From assembly GCA_047615875.1 (NCBI GenBank), contig JBLHGU010000026.1, positions 1-40,050 on the forward strand: a stretch of 40,050 nt of DNA, read 5' to 3'. The number at the start of each line of letters is the position of its first letter. The first letter of the stretch is position 1. Position numbers and translations under genes: made by a program. Below the pieces are notes generated by a model. It searched no databases and was not told where the DNA came from. It saw only the letters and a program-made list of their open reading frames with translations. Origin of the DNA: JBLHGU01 sp047615875. Lineage in GTDB: Bacteria; Pseudomonadota; Gammaproteobacteria; Arenicellales; CAJQKF01. Below are positions 1 to 9,039 of the stretch, in pieces.

Positions 1-1611
1 GTTTTTCATTGCCTGAGCCTGATTAGTATCATCTACACAATTGTCCTCGCCAGTGGTTTTAGAATTCGTGCCACCACCACAAGCTTTTTTCTTAACTGCA
101 CTGGCTGCTCCCTGCATATTCTTAGGGTCGATAGATTTGCTGCCACCACCGGTATCGTTACAGTTTGGATCTTTTTCCGGGTCACACCTTCCTGCATTAG
201 CGTTCTTACAGGCGGGGGCATTAGGCGTTTTACTGCAGTCTGGCTTCGCCGTTTTACAGGCTGGGTCATTGGGGGTTTTACTACAGTCTGTTTTGGGTTT
301 TGGTTTTTTCGTTGGACTACATTTGGGATCATCCTGGCGGCTTCTGTCATTTGCACAGGCCTTACATTTACTGTCTCCACTGCAATTTTTCCATTTGTCT
401 TTTACTTTGGAATCTCCCATGCAACTTCGCGAACCACCGGTACTGTTGCCATGCTGTTTACTACAATATTCGAAGGGGCTACCGTGTTTGTTGGGATCAT
501 ATTCGCCGGCACTTTTGTCGACTTTCTTGTCACATTTGCTCGGGTCGCCGGCGGACGCACAGCCATGGGTTCCTCCTCGGCCTCCAGTGTTGTATAAACT
601 TTTACCGGATTGGTATACTTTCTTACCCGCATCCGCGTAATCAGTAGGTAAATCATCCAGGCCGCCCCCTTCCTTAGCGGCATCTTTAGCTTTGTCTTTT
701 CCAGCGCCAAACAATTTTTTGCCAACCCATTTGGCAGCGCTACTAATTACTCCACCGCTATTCGACGGATCATTTGCCGATGCGGAAAATCCACCACCTC
801 CAGACCCAAGTCGACTTTTAAGATCAGAGCCAGGCCCCGGCGTAAAACCACGGCGCCCCGTACCTGGCACACCCTGGGTGCCACCGAAACCCTTGGACCC
901 AGGCAACTTAAGCCCATCCTCAATTCCGCCATTAGCAGCGGTTAGATCACCTTCTTTAACTCCACCTGGAAGCGTGCGATTGCCACCGCCGGTGCTGGGT
1001 AAACCTTGCGCACCCAGGGGATTTAAACCCCCTGCCTGATCACCACCAAAACTTTGCTTACCATCATTGAAAGTTACGCCCGCTAAAGCATTTTCTAAAT
1101 CGTTAGCACCGCCTGCACCTTTGAACGAATCAAATTCCTTCTTTACATTTTTCTGCGATAGTTCTTCATTTCCTGGCACCGGACTTCTGGTGTTGGTTGC
1201 GACTATTGAGAATTTTTTAATAGCCTCAGAAATCGGTTTGAAAATTGCCTGCCAATTACATTGATTCGTCTGTTCGACCAAATTATGGGTAACGCCGGTG
1301 GCTTCTTTAGAAGTATGCAGATTACACACAACACTGCTACTGGAAGCTAAAAGACCGCCTGGAAAAAGAAATGATTGTGTGCCAGAAAAAGGCGCTTGAC
1401 CATTAAGCGTAATCTGCACGCTGCGTGTCGATAACTCACCACAGCTGTCGCTCACCATACTGCAGTTTAAAGTCACTACTCCGTTGTCTGGCTGGAAGCC
1501 CAATTGCCAAGGTACATTCACTCTAATGTCCTGTGCCCAGGTTGTCTGCACAAACAAGAATAGAAACAACCACGAAATCGTCTGGGCGAATGCAATGTTT
1601 TTTGTAGTCAT
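1..1611 (-). CDS. Exported Gly-rich / Cys-Lys-rich repeat protein, C-terminus cut by window edge
   Basis: The frame starting at ATG 1611-1609 stays open for 537 codons to base 1; I checked every codon and found no stop, so the C-terminus lies outside the window. Residues 1-26 look like a signal peptide (MTTKN, a Leu/Phe core, then TWAQ). Residues about 27-130 form a small domain with several Cys. About residues 150-340 are Gly/Pro/Ser/Asn-rich low complexity. From about 345 on, the chain is rich in Cys, Lys, Asp and Pro, with spaced Cys in Asp-Pro-x-x-Cys contexts and two 16-residue repeats starting DCSKTPN. A periplasmic or surface location is inferred. I do not recognise a family, and function is unknown. 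The gene stands alone, with about 220 bases to the next gene. Confidence 0.8.
   Translation of the reverse strand, partial: MTTKNIAFAQTISWLFLFLFVQTTWAQDIRVNVPWQLGFQPDNGVVTLNCSMVSDSCGELSTRSVQITLNGQAPFSGTQSFLFPGGLLASSSSVVCNLHTSKEATGVTHNLVEQTNQCNWQAIFKPISEAIKKFSIVATNTRSPVPGNEELSQKNVKKEFDSFKGAGGANDLENALAGVTFNDGKQSFGGDQAGGLNPLGAQGLPSTGGGNRTLPGGVKEGDLTAANGGIEDGLKLPGSKGFGGTQGVPGTGRRGFTPGPGSDLKSRLGSGGGGFSASANDPSNSGGVISSAAKWVGKKLFGAGKDKAKDAAKEGGGLDDLPTDYADAGKKVYQSGKSLYNTGGRGGTHGCASAGDPSKCDKKVDKSAGEYDPNKHGSPFEYCSKQHGNSTGGSRSCMGDSKVKDKWKNCSGDSKCKACANDRSRQDDPKCSPTKKPKPKTDCSKTPNDPACKTAKPDCSKTPNAPACKNANAGRCDPEKDPNCNDTGGGSKSIDPKNMQGAASAVKKKACGGGTNSKTTGEDNCVDDTNQAQAMKN
193..288 (-). repeat. Two 48-bp tandem units encoding a Cys-containing 16-residue repeat
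   Basis: Bases 241-288 and 193-240 encode DCSKTPNDPACKTAKP and DCSKTPNAPACKNANA on the minus strand, 12 of 16 residues identical. They lie in the Cys-rich end of the exported protein that runs off the left edge. Further units could lie beyond base 1. Confidence 0.75.
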
Positions 1612-1645
1612 ACTTAAAAGTATAAGCTACAACTTAGATAGAGGC

Positions 1646-1665
1646 ATCCCCCTCGAACGGGGGAT
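1646..1665. other. Perfect 7-bp hairpin in the 5' leader of the exported protein gene
   Basis: Bases 1646-1652 (atccccc) pair with 1659-1665 (gggggat) around a 6-base loop. The hairpin sits 35 bases upstream of the ATG at 1611 on the minus strand. No U-run follows it on the minus strand, so it does not look like a terminator. It could be a leader structure or a protein-binding dyad; the role is unknown. Confidence 0.4.
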
Positions 1666-1833
1666 ATTTCACTAGAGCAACATTTGCAAGAGTCAATCGC
1701 TCCCCTAGTTGGCAATAACTTTACTTTAGGCTTGTTTAATAGACTGTTTCAACATATACAATATAAATTCAGAATTACTCAATAGGCCGTCGAAACGTCT
1801 ACTCACAAAGTCACATTTTTCGCAGCCATAAAT

Positions 1834-2386
1834 CTATTCCGAACTACGAACAATATACTCATAAAGCTTTTCAAATTCCTTTTCGACAATCTCGCCGAAT
1901 AATGGATCTCTCATTCCGTCTATGTCGGCCTTAATACTGGAAAATCGTCCTGGTCCAGAACAGCGTCGATTTCAGCAAAAATCTGATCTTCTTCCAGTTT
2001 CATATGGGCATACTGGGCTTGAACAAATTCATGTCCAACACGTACAAATTTCTCTCGCTCAACCAGTTGCTCTTCTTGTACAGCAGATATCAGAGTTAAA
2101 AGCTCTTCGGCAAGTTGTAGCAAGGACTGGTGTTGTTGTTTCACCTCAAGTGCGCCGGGGGATAATTTTCCGGACTTTTTTCTAGTCGTTCGATCAAAAG
2201 ATCTTCAATGGGGTGCTGCACAATATCCACATATCGATTGAGATAACGCATCATGTCCAGCAATAACGAAACATTCGGCATGATCTCGTTATCAATTTTG
2301 TTGATCTCCTTTTCGATCAAGCTGATCAGACGTGCGATAGTAATATGCTGCTTTTCTAATTCTTCAATCGTTATTGTCTTTGGCTT
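1834..2386 (-). pseudogene. Hemerythrin HHE-domain protein, broken by two frameshifts
   Basis: Three minus-strand frames joined in order give one hemerythrin-like chain of about 183 residues. Segment 1 (2386 to about 2160) reads KPKTITIEELEKQH and ends in a HPIEDLLIERLEKSPENYPP stretch. Segment 2 (about 2159-1941) contains KQQHQSLLQLAEELL and AHMKLEEDQIF. Segment 3 (about 1940-1834) contains DGMRDPLFGEIVEKEFEKLY. The family's metal-binding His and Glu positions (QH, HPxED, H, HxxxEE) all appear present, so it would bind a di-iron centre if read through. Restoring one base in the C5 run (2157-2161) and one in the TTTCC run near 1940 rejoins the frames. AAG stands where ATG is expected (2386-2384), with AGAAG upstream and no other good start. 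It is either real decay or sequencing error. Confidence 0.72.
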
Positions 2387-2636
2387 ATTTAGCTTCTAAT
2401 TAATTTATCTGCTGGCAACTTATCACGCTATTTTCTGGCATAACTGTTACAGATCAATTAGACGTCAAGCTCAGATTTATCCTCAATACTTTCCATTTGC
2501 ATTATCAACCAGTTGCAGAACGGTTAGCTTTACTACATTCATCTTTCAATATGTGGAACAGAAAGGTTAGGTGCTTTTATAACGCCAAAATATTCAATAA
2601 TTCACTTTTAACGTAAATTATATCTATATGATATAT

Positions 2637-3785
2637 TTAAGAAAATTTCTCAACTAACTTTCGCATAAATTGATCAGACGCTTCAATTTGATCAATTTCA
2701 ATATATTCATCGGGTTGGTGGGCTTGATCGATAGACCCAGGGCCACAAATAACGCAGGGTAAACCGGCTAACTGGTACAGACCAGCTTCCGCCGCATAGG
2801 AAACCTTACTAACACTGGTTAGGCCAGTTAAACGTTGCACCAGCTCCATGGCAGGGCTGTCGGTTAAAACCTCAAAAGGTGGTGCATTGGCAAAAATAGT
2901 ACTGCTAATTCCGGCTCCAGCGAACCGCCTTCGCATCTCTGGCAATATCTCGCGTTGGCAAAAGCCTTCGAACTGATCAATTATTTGCTGGGCATCGTCT
3001 CCTGGTACGGTACGAATATCCCAGACAAACTCACAGTGTCGGGAAACGATATTGACCGCTGTGCCACCCTTAATCACACCGACGTGTATAGAGGTATAGT
3101 TTGGTTCGAAGCCGGTTTCCTCTAGTGCGCTATTGCGTAAGCTATTAGCCATAACATCAAGATAGCTGACTAACTGGGCAGCTGTGGTAACGGCGCTTAC
3201 GCCGCGCTGGGTCTGGCTTGAATGAGTTTCAAACCCGGTTACTACAGTTTTTAGCAGCACAATACCCTTGTGAGCGCTAACACTACCCATGGAAGTGGGT
3301 TCGCCAACAATAACGGCGGCGGGCTCTGGCAGTCTGAGCTGTATTTGTTCAATCATGTCCGGAGCGCCTTTACAGCCCACTTCCTCATCGTAAGAGAGTG
3401 CAAAGTGGATCGGCTTTTTTAATTTACCCATGCTGGATATGGCATTTAAAGCGGATCCTATAAATGCCTTCATGTCGCAAGTGCCACGACCATATAGCTT
3501 ATCGCCATTGATGGTGGCATCAAAAGGGTCGTAATTCCAGGGTTGCCCGTCTACTGGCACGACGTCTGTATGTCCCGAAAGCACCACACCGCCCGCTTCT
3601 TCTGGGCCGACACTGGCCACCAAATTGGCCTTTGTTTTATCCTCGTTCTCGACTCGAAAACTCTTCACCCCATGATCATCTAGATAGTTCTCTACAAACT
3701 CTATTAGCGGCAAATTACTGTCCCTTGATACCGATTCAAATTCGATCAGGGTTTTTGTCAGGTCAAGACTTTCAGGTACGGTCAT
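2637..3785 (-). CDS. argE: Acetylornithine deacetylase, M20 metallopeptidase family
   Basis: Hydrolyses N2-acetylornithine to ornithine and acetate in arginine synthesis; cytoplasmic di-metal enzyme. The M20 signatures are in order: SGHTDVVPVDG (first metal His/Asp) near residue 70, GRGTCDMKAF near 98, the YDEEVGCKGA catalytic/metal Glu pair near 132, and an AHKG stretch starting the dimerisation domain. About 382 residues is the normal ArgE length. I chose ATG 3785; an in-frame TTG at 3800 would add five residues. The neighbouring genes are unrelated. Other M20 members (succinyl-diaminopimelate desuccinylase, carboxypeptidase G2-like) share the fold, but the size and the PVDGQPW loop favour ArgE. 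Confidence 0.88.
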   Translation of the reverse strand: MTVPESLDLTKTLIEFESVSRDSNLPLIEFVENYLDDHGVKSFRVENEDKTKANLVASVGPEEAGGVVLSGHTDVVPVDGQPWNYDPFDATINGDKLYGRGTCDMKAFIGSALNAISSMGKLKKPIHFALSYDEEVGCKGAPDMIEQIQLRLPEPAAVIVGEPTSMGSVSAHKGIVLLKTVVTGFETHSSQTQRGVSAVTTAAQLVSYLDVMANSLRNSALEETGFEPNYTSIHVGVIKGGTAVNIVSRHCEFVWDIRTVPGDDAQQIIDQFEGFCQREILPEMRRRFAGAGISSTIFANAPPFEVLTDSPAMELVQRLTGLTSVSKVSYAAEAGLYQLAGLPCVICGPGSIDQAHQPDEYIEIDQIEASDQFMRKLVEKFS

Positions 3786-4060
3786 ATGGGAAGTGTCCAA
3801 TATTATTATTTGTAGATAATCAGGATAGCGCCGTGGCTTCGATAAGTATTTGCTAAAAAAGAAATAAAACTCAGGCTATTGGCAGGATTGTTACAGAGAA
3901 GCTGGGGTTAGAGCAATAACGAAAACTATTAAGTCAGGTTGTTGTGTGGCCAATCAATCGATTGATGGCTGTAAAACCTGCCCCATGACAGGTTACAATC
4001 GCACCCTGCCCCAATCCCACCCCTTTTATCCAGTTCCTACCAAATTCTGTTGGAGTTCAC

Positions 4061-5839
4061 TTGTCCGCGCTTATTGACCTTAAAAATATTGACCTGAGCT
4101 TTGGTGGTCCAATGCTATTGGAAAACGCCAATTTAACTATTCAGGTTGGCCACAGAACTTGTATGGTAGGCAGAAATGGCTGTGGAAAAAGCAGTTTACT
4201 AAAACTATTATCCGGTGAAATTAAGGCAGACGAGGGTAAAGTCAAAGTAGAGCCGCTGTTAAAAATCGGCTATTTACCTCAGGATATTCCGAAATCCTTG
4301 TCTGGTAATGCTCTAGACATTGCCTTCAGCGAAAGCGACTCGGAAGAGAGCTACCTAGACCAAACCCCCGTTCTTAGCATGCTTGATCGACTCGGCATTT
4401 CACCCGATCAACCCTACTCAGCGATGTCTGGTGGACAAAAAAGGCGCACTATTCTGGCCAGGGCCCTGTCTGGTGAGCCGGATCTAATATTGCTCGACGA
4501 GCCTACTAATCATCTGGACGGTGAATCCATTGAGTGGTTGGAAAACTGGCTGAAACGCCCTGGACTCAGTTCAATTTTTATTAGCCATGATCGGCGGTTT
4601 ATCGAAAACCTGGCTGACCAGGTGATTGATGTTGATCGTGGTGAGATTACGCTTTGGGAAGGCAGTTTCGACAATTATCAGCGTAGAAGAGAAGAACATC
4701 TGCATGCCAGGCAACTGCATGAACAGCGGTTTCTCAAGCGACTAAGCGAGGAAGAAGTCTGGATTCGTAAAGGAATTCAGGCACGCCGAACGCGTAACGA
4801 GGGCCGCGTACGTCAGTTGAAAAAGATGCGAGATGATTTTCGCAAAATGCGCGGCGCCCAGGGCAATGCCAAATTGCAGATTGGTGATAGCGCCAAATCC
4901 GGCAAGCTAATTTTCACCGCAGAGAATATCGCTTTTGCCTATGACAAACAGCCCATCGTCAAATCTTTTAGTAGTCGAATTCAGCGTGGTGAAAGAATTG
5001 GCATTGTTGGTCCTAATGGGGCTGGTAAATCTACACTGATTAATTTATTTCTTGGCGAATTGAAACCTGACAGCGGGGAGTTGCGTTTAGGAACACAACT
5101 GGATGTAGCCTATTTCGATCAGCAACGCTCATCCCTGAATAACAAGTTATCAGCAATAGACAATGTCAGCGGTGGTAGAGAATCTATTGATGTCGGTGGC
5201 AAGCAAAGGCACATCATCAGCTTTATGCAGGACTTTTTATTCACGCCGGATCAGGCCCGTGGCCCGATCGATAAGTTTTCCGGTGGCGAACTAAGCCGTC
5301 TGTTGCTAGCGCGCTTATTCTCCAAGGGCTTCAACTTGCTGATAATGGACGAGCCTACCAATGATCTGGACATTGAAACTCTGGAGCTTCTGGAAGATCA
5401 GCTTTTAAATTTCAATGGCACACTATTGGTCAGTAGCCACGACCGTACATTTCTCGATAATGTGGTTACTTCGGTCATACACTTAGATGGCAAAGGCAAT
5501 GTGGAGCAGTATCCTGGTGGCTATAGTGATTGGCAAAAGAGTCTAAAAACCATGGCCCGTGAAAATGCGGCAACCACTCAGCATAAAGGCTCTCTACAAA
5601 AAATAAAAAAGCCCAAACCTAAACTGAGCTATAAACTACAGCGCGAACTCGATGAACTACCCAAAAGAATTGAGCAACTGGAAACATCAATAACTGCCAT
5701 TCAATTGCAAATGAGCCAGCCCGGCTTCTATGAACAGTCAGTAGACTTAATTAGTAAAACTACAACGGAGCTTGAACAAAAGGAGCAAGAGCTTGAACAT
5801 TGTTTTGGCCGTTGGGATGAATTGGAAGCGAGCGCCTAA
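4061..5839 (+). CDS. uup: ABC-F family ATPase Uup
   Basis: Soluble ABC-F ATPase with two nucleotide-binding domains and no membrane part. Uup proteins are linked to ribosome function and to suppression of transposon precise excision. Domain 1 has Walker A GRNGCGKSS at 37-45, signature MSGGQKRR and Walker B LILLDEPTNHLD. The inter-domain linker contains the Uup-type EEVWIRKGIQARRTRNEGRV stretch. Domain 2 has Walker A GPNGAGKST at 317-325, signature FSGGELSR and LLIMDEPTNDLD. A C-terminal Lys/Glu-rich coiled coil (about 515-592) fits the Uup DNA-binding tail. The start is TTG at 4061 with TTGGAG about eight bases upstream; there is no nearby ATG. The 592-residue length is slightly shorter than E. 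coli Uup. Confidence 0.92.
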   Translation: MSALIDLKNIDLSFGGPMLLENANLTIQVGHRTCMVGRNGCGKSSLLKLLSGEIKADEGKVKVEPLLKIGYLPQDIPKSLSGNALDIAFSESDSEESYLDQTPVLSMLDRLGISPDQPYSAMSGGQKRRTILARALSGEPDLILLDEPTNHLDGESIEWLENWLKRPGLSSIFISHDRRFIENLADQVIDVDRGEITLWEGSFDNYQRRREEHLHARQLHEQRFLKRLSEEEVWIRKGIQARRTRNEGRVRQLKKMRDDFRKMRGAQGNAKLQIGDSAKSGKLIFTAENIAFAYDKQPIVKSFSSRIQRGERIGIVGPNGAGKSTLINLFLGELKPDSGELRLGTQLDVAYFDQQRSSLNNKLSAIDNVSGGRESIDVGGKQRHIISFMQDFLFTPDQARGPIDKFSGGELSRLLLARLFSKGFNLLIMDEPTNDLDIETLELLEDQLLNFNGTLLVSSHDRTFLDNVVTSVIHLDGKGNVEQYPGGYSDWQKSLKTMARENAATTQHKGSLQKIKKPKPKLSYKLQRELDELPKRIEQLETSITAIQLQMSQPGFYEQSVDLISKTTTELEQKEQELEHCFGRWDELEASA

Positions 5840-5873
5840 ACCAATTCATAGGCTGAAGGCATAAAGGTCCTAT

Positions 5874-6095
5874 TTAATTTCGGTTTTTCCGAACCTGGAG
5901 AATCAACCGAAGAACGAGTAAAAACGGCAATGTTCCATGCATAAACAGGTCAAATATATCAATCGGCTGGCTTAACTCGCCGTTCCACAACATGAGTAGC
6001 TTCTCGTATAAATGGGGAGGTGAAAATGGTGCCAAGCCTAAGGTTAATGTACCGATAATCAAAAGTGACCAGGGAAGTCTGTTTAATAAAAGCAT
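5874..6095 (-). CDS. Small two-span inner-membrane protein
   Basis: 73 residues with two hydrophobic segments: about 8-25 (WSLLIIGTLTLGLAPF) and about 50-67 (FMHGTLPFLLVLRLILQ), joined by a loop with PHLYEKLLMLWNGEL and PIDIFDL. It ends in a positive RKNRN tail. Short proteins of this pattern occur widely in proteobacteria and are often labelled 'RND transporter' without basis; this one is far too short to be a pump. It converges on uup with 34 bases between stops. Function unknown; the conserved-looking loop suggests a real gene. Confidence 0.7.
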   Translation of the reverse strand: MLLLNRLPWSLLIIGTLTLGLAPFSPPHLYEKLLMLWNGELSQPIDIFDLFMHGTLPFLLVLRLILQVRKNRN

Positions 6096-6200
6096 ATACC
6101 AGCTCGAAAAATTAAGATTGTATTGTGGGAAGCAGTACAGAGTCGTACAATCTCCCGCCGAAAGTTAATTATGATCCAAAATCAGGTGTAATCTCAGCTA

Positions 6201-7079
6201 ATGAGTTCTAATTTCCATAATCGGGCCCACAAAATAATTGATGGCCGAGACTTCATTTTTTATGACGGCTATTGGATTCGTTTTTACCAGCCACCGGAAA
6301 ACTCCTATCAAGAAAAGAAAGTTCTCATCGATGCACTCACTCGAAGAACTTTTCATCATTGTGAACCGGGAATAAATACACCGGGCTATCGACTGGAACA
6401 GGCCAGAGAAGCCTGGGAAAATGAAGAAGATATAGAACGTAAACGCGTCAATGCTGCCATGTTGGCTGGTGCTTTGTTCAATCGGGCCACTGACATTTTC
6501 ACCAGCGTGGTGGAAATGGAGCAAAAAGGCATAAAAATCAGTCGCCAGAATGAGCTACTCAGACAATGTGGTGATTGCTTCCAGGAGGCCCTTGAGCTGG
6601 GCAAGTGTGTTCGGCATTACAGTGGTCAGGAAGGCGTTGACGAAATGTGGGGAGAGCCCTTCAGGGTTTTCACACTGCCCATCGAAGATTATTATGAAAG
6701 TCGTTACATAAAAATATCCCAGACCATGCATACCATCGACAAAATTTGTGGTCGAATGATTGAAGTATTCGGCATCGTGCTGGATGCGCCCAAAGTGAGT
6801 GAGTATTTAGTTCGATTCGCAGATACTGCCAAGAACTATACCGAAACTATGAAAAGCGACGAAGATTTTTTCATGATTTGGCCAGACTATGTCGTCGCTA
6901 GTGATCAGCTAACCCAGGCTGTGGTGAATTCAGAAGCTGATTACCCCAGCGCAAAACTAATCTATCGGGGCAGAGACTTAATTAACTATATTTCCGCCGT
7001 TCGGGTTCCCATGTTTACCAGTTCAGAAACCTATCTGGAACAGTTGACAGCCTTTGAAACAGGACTAGCAGCTGCCTAA
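6201..7079 (+). CDS. Uncharacterised soluble protein, 292 aa
   Basis: I do not recognise the family. It has no signal peptide or membrane span. The N-terminus is rich in aromatic and charged residues (FHNRAHKIIDGRDFIFYDGYW). A long, probably helical part follows (about 65-140, including EQAREAWENEEDIERKR and LAGALFNRATDIF). The second half carries Cys at CGDCF, GKCVRHY and KICGRM, and the end reads RGRDLINYISAVRVPMF. The gene runs into a convergent GCS2-type ligase gene with 12 bases between stops. A weak AGGTG lies 13 bases upstream of the ATG. Codon use and length suggest a genuine gene. Confidence 0.75.
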   Translation: MSSNFHNRAHKIIDGRDFIFYDGYWIRFYQPPENSYQEKKVLIDALTRRTFHHCEPGINTPGYRLEQAREAWENEEDIERKRVNAAMLAGALFNRATDIFTSVVEMEQKGIKISRQNELLRQCGDCFQEALELGKCVRHYSGQEGVDEMWGEPFRVFTLPIEDYYESRYIKISQTMHTIDKICGRMIEVFGIVLDAPKVSEYLVRFADTAKNYTETMKSDEDFFMIWPDYVVASDQLTQAVVNSEADYPSAKLIYRGRDLINYISAVRVPMFTSSETYLEQLTAFETGLAAA

Positions 7080-7091
7080 AAAACCATACAA

Positions 7092-8228
7092 CTAGTTAAC
7101 ACCAATCAGACTGTCCTCTAGAACAAGATCTACGACACAGCGCAGCGCTTCATTTATATTGGCACCCTGTTCAATATTGCGGTTATAGCATTCAATTTGA
7201 CGATGAGCACTCGTACCACGAGCGATAATATTTCGACTGTGTTCAACTTCTACAACGCAGTCGAAAAATTCTGCATCTTCTCTGATTAAGTCCAATATTT
7301 CGTCCAGCAACTCGCTGTAGGAAACAATCTGGCTCCGACCAAAATCTAGTAAACCTTCGTCGATTCCATAACGATGAGCACGCCAACGATTCTCGGCTAT
7401 TAGCATTGCTGAATATCTTCGCCACTTCAAATTATCACTACGCAATCTGTAGAGCATTCGCAACCAGCATCGATAGAGCGCTGCAATGCATATGGCATCG
7501 TCTACCTGAGTACACACATCGGAGATACGCATCTCCAAGGTTGGAAAACGATTTGAGGGACGAATATCCCACCATATCTTTGTCGCATCCTCAATAATTC
7601 CAGCATTCACCAACACATCAACATGGCGTTGGTATTCAGTAAAAGAGTCGAAGTATTCAGGCAATCCGGTTCTTGGCATTTCATCCCAAATTGAAATTCT
7701 GTAGGATTTCAGCCCAGTGTTTATACCACTCCAGAATGGTGAAGAAGTACTAAGCGCCAAAAGATGGGGCAGGATATATGCCACCTGCCCCATCAAATCA
7801 ATCCTGAGGTCATCATCTTCGATACCAACATGAACATGCATACCACTAATAGCCAGACGTCTGACAACCTGTTGCAAATCTCTTGCCAACTCATCATAAC
7901 GATTTTTATGGGTATGCTTCTGACGGCCCTCTCGTGCGAAGGGGTGAGTAGATGCCGCCATCAAAGCAAGTCCATGGTTATCGAGCACAGATGAAACCGT
8001 GCGCCGAAGATGGACGAGACTGTCACGTGCCTCTTTCAAATTATGACAAACCGGTGTGCCTACTTCGACCTGGCATTGTAAAAACTCGGGACTAACCTGC
8101 TCTTTTAGCAACGACTCACATTCTTGCATTAATGAGTCAGGCGCCTCCTTAATCAGGTTGCGGCTTTGCTTATCCACCACCATGTATTCTTCTTCAATAC
8201 CCATAGTAAATGACGGTTCACGAGTCAT
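7092..8228 (-). CDS. Carboxylate-amine ligase, GCS2 / YbdK family
   Basis: Glutamate-cysteine-ligase-like enzyme (GCS2 family) that uses ATP to join a carboxylate to an amine. The E. coli relative YbdK has weak glutamate-cysteine ligase activity, but most members have unknown substrates. Visible family marks are FTMGIEEEYMVVD at 8-20 (ATP/Mg-binding Glu residues), AASTHPFA near 96, GMHVHVGIEDDDLR near 133, and SSPFWSGINTGLKSYR near 163. The 378-residue length is typical. The start overlaps the end of the upstream amidohydrolase gene by 11 bases, with AGGTGA well placed before its ATG, so the two are probably translationally coupled. This pairing suggests making and hydrolysing related acyl-amide bonds (inference). 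Confidence 0.85.
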   Translation of the reverse strand: MTREPSFTMGIEEEYMVVDKQSRNLIKEAPDSLMQECESLLKEQVSPEFLQCQVEVGTPVCHNLKEARDSLVHLRRTVSSVLDNHGLALMAASTHPFAREGRQKHTHKNRYDELARDLQQVVRRLAISGMHVHVGIEDDDLRIDLMGQVAYILPHLLALSTSSPFWSGINTGLKSYRISIWDEMPRTGLPEYFDSFTEYQRHVDVLVNAGIIEDATKIWWDIRPSNRFPTLEMRISDVCTQVDDAICIAALYRCWLRMLYRLRSDNLKWRRYSAMLIAENRWRAHRYGIDEGLLDFGRSQIVSYSELLDEILDLIREDAEFFDCVVEVEHSRNIIARGTSAHRQIECYNRNIEQGANINEALRCVVDLVLEDSLIGVN

Positions 8229-9039
8229 AATATTTCACCTGGTAGATTGACGGGTCCACGGTTACTACACTGATTTCACGACACAACAATTGTGCCCAAT
8301 ATTCCACTCCTGCTGTATCGCTAAGTAAATCTTGTCGAATTTCTAGCAATATATGAGGATAGCCGTTTCCTTCTGCATGTACATCCATACTGTACCCCAC
8401 AGGTTCTTTGGCGTGGTATGGCTGATTGTCTCCGACGCACAGGTCAGCGTAGCTGCGCAGACGTTCGATAAGTGGTGCGGAAATTCGATCATCCCGATTC
8501 CACAGTACACCAACATGCCAGGGTCGCTCAAAATCCTTAAACACAGGTGTAAAACTGTGCATCGCAATTAATATCGGAACGCCTTGTTTGGCTTGAACCT
8601 CGGCCAGACTAGATGCAATAGCGTTGTGATAAGGTACAAAAAGTTCCTCAACACGTTGCCCCGCTTGAAGTCTGGATAATTGCTGATTAGCCGGAACTGT
8701 TATACCGTCGCTAATCTCCGGTATGGAACCAGGGTCATTCAGGTGACGATTCGCATCAATGACTAGCCGTGAAAAGCAGGTTCTTAACATCGGCGCATCA
8801 AGCAATTCGGCCATGCGTTCACTTAATTTAGAGCAACCGAGATCGTAGGCAATATGTTTTTCAAATTCGTCTGTCTCCAGCCCCAGATTTTGTAGCGATT
8901 TCGGTACTCGATTGCTCGCATGATCACAGGTAATCACCATTTGCGCTTTACCATCTGGATTAATAATCTCGTAAGATGGCTGCTCCGACGGCAGCAAAAT
9001 AGCTGACTGGTCGAATATTGAGGTATATTTATGCGTCAT
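8218..9039 (-). CDS. N-formylglutamate amidohydrolase family protein
   Basis: Member of the N-formylglutamate amidohydrolase (HutG-like) family, metal hydrolases that cleave N-acyl amino acids. Family marks: ITCDHASNRVPKSL near 37-50, YDLGCSKLSERMAELL near 65-80, RLVIDANRHLNDP near 92-105, IAMHSFTP near 158, and HILLEIRQDLL near 230. Its 273 residues are close to the family size. It is the first gene of a two-gene unit; the stop codon lies inside the downstream ligase gene. No histidine-degradation genes are nearby, so a role in the hut pathway is not supported here, and the true substrate is open. There is no clear Shine-Dalgarno sequence before the ATG. Confidence 0.83.
   Translation of the reverse strand: MTHKYTSIFDQSAILLPSEQPSYEIINPDGKAQMVITCDHASNRVPKSLQNLGLETDEFEKHIAYDLGCSKLSERMAELLDAPMLRTCFSRLVIDANRHLNDPGSIPEISDGITVPANQQLSRLQAGQRVEELFVPYHNAIASSLAEVQAKQGVPILIAMHSFTPVFKDFERPWHVGVLWNRDDRISAPLIERLRSYADLCVGDNQPYHAKEPVGYSMDVHAEGNGYPHILLEIRQDLLSDTAGVEYWAQLLCREISVVTVDPSIYQVKYYDS

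Noticed and set aside
41..1039. Long plus-strand and other-frame reading frames across the first kilobase
   Set aside because: They mirror the Gly/Pro/Cys-biased minus-strand gene (frame open from 1611 to 1), which has a signal peptide and start; the mirror frames have none.
2071..2144. Separate short minus-strand gene of 74 residues starting at GTG 2144
   Set aside because: It is the middle third of the frameshifted hemerythrin; its flanks in other frames complete the domain.
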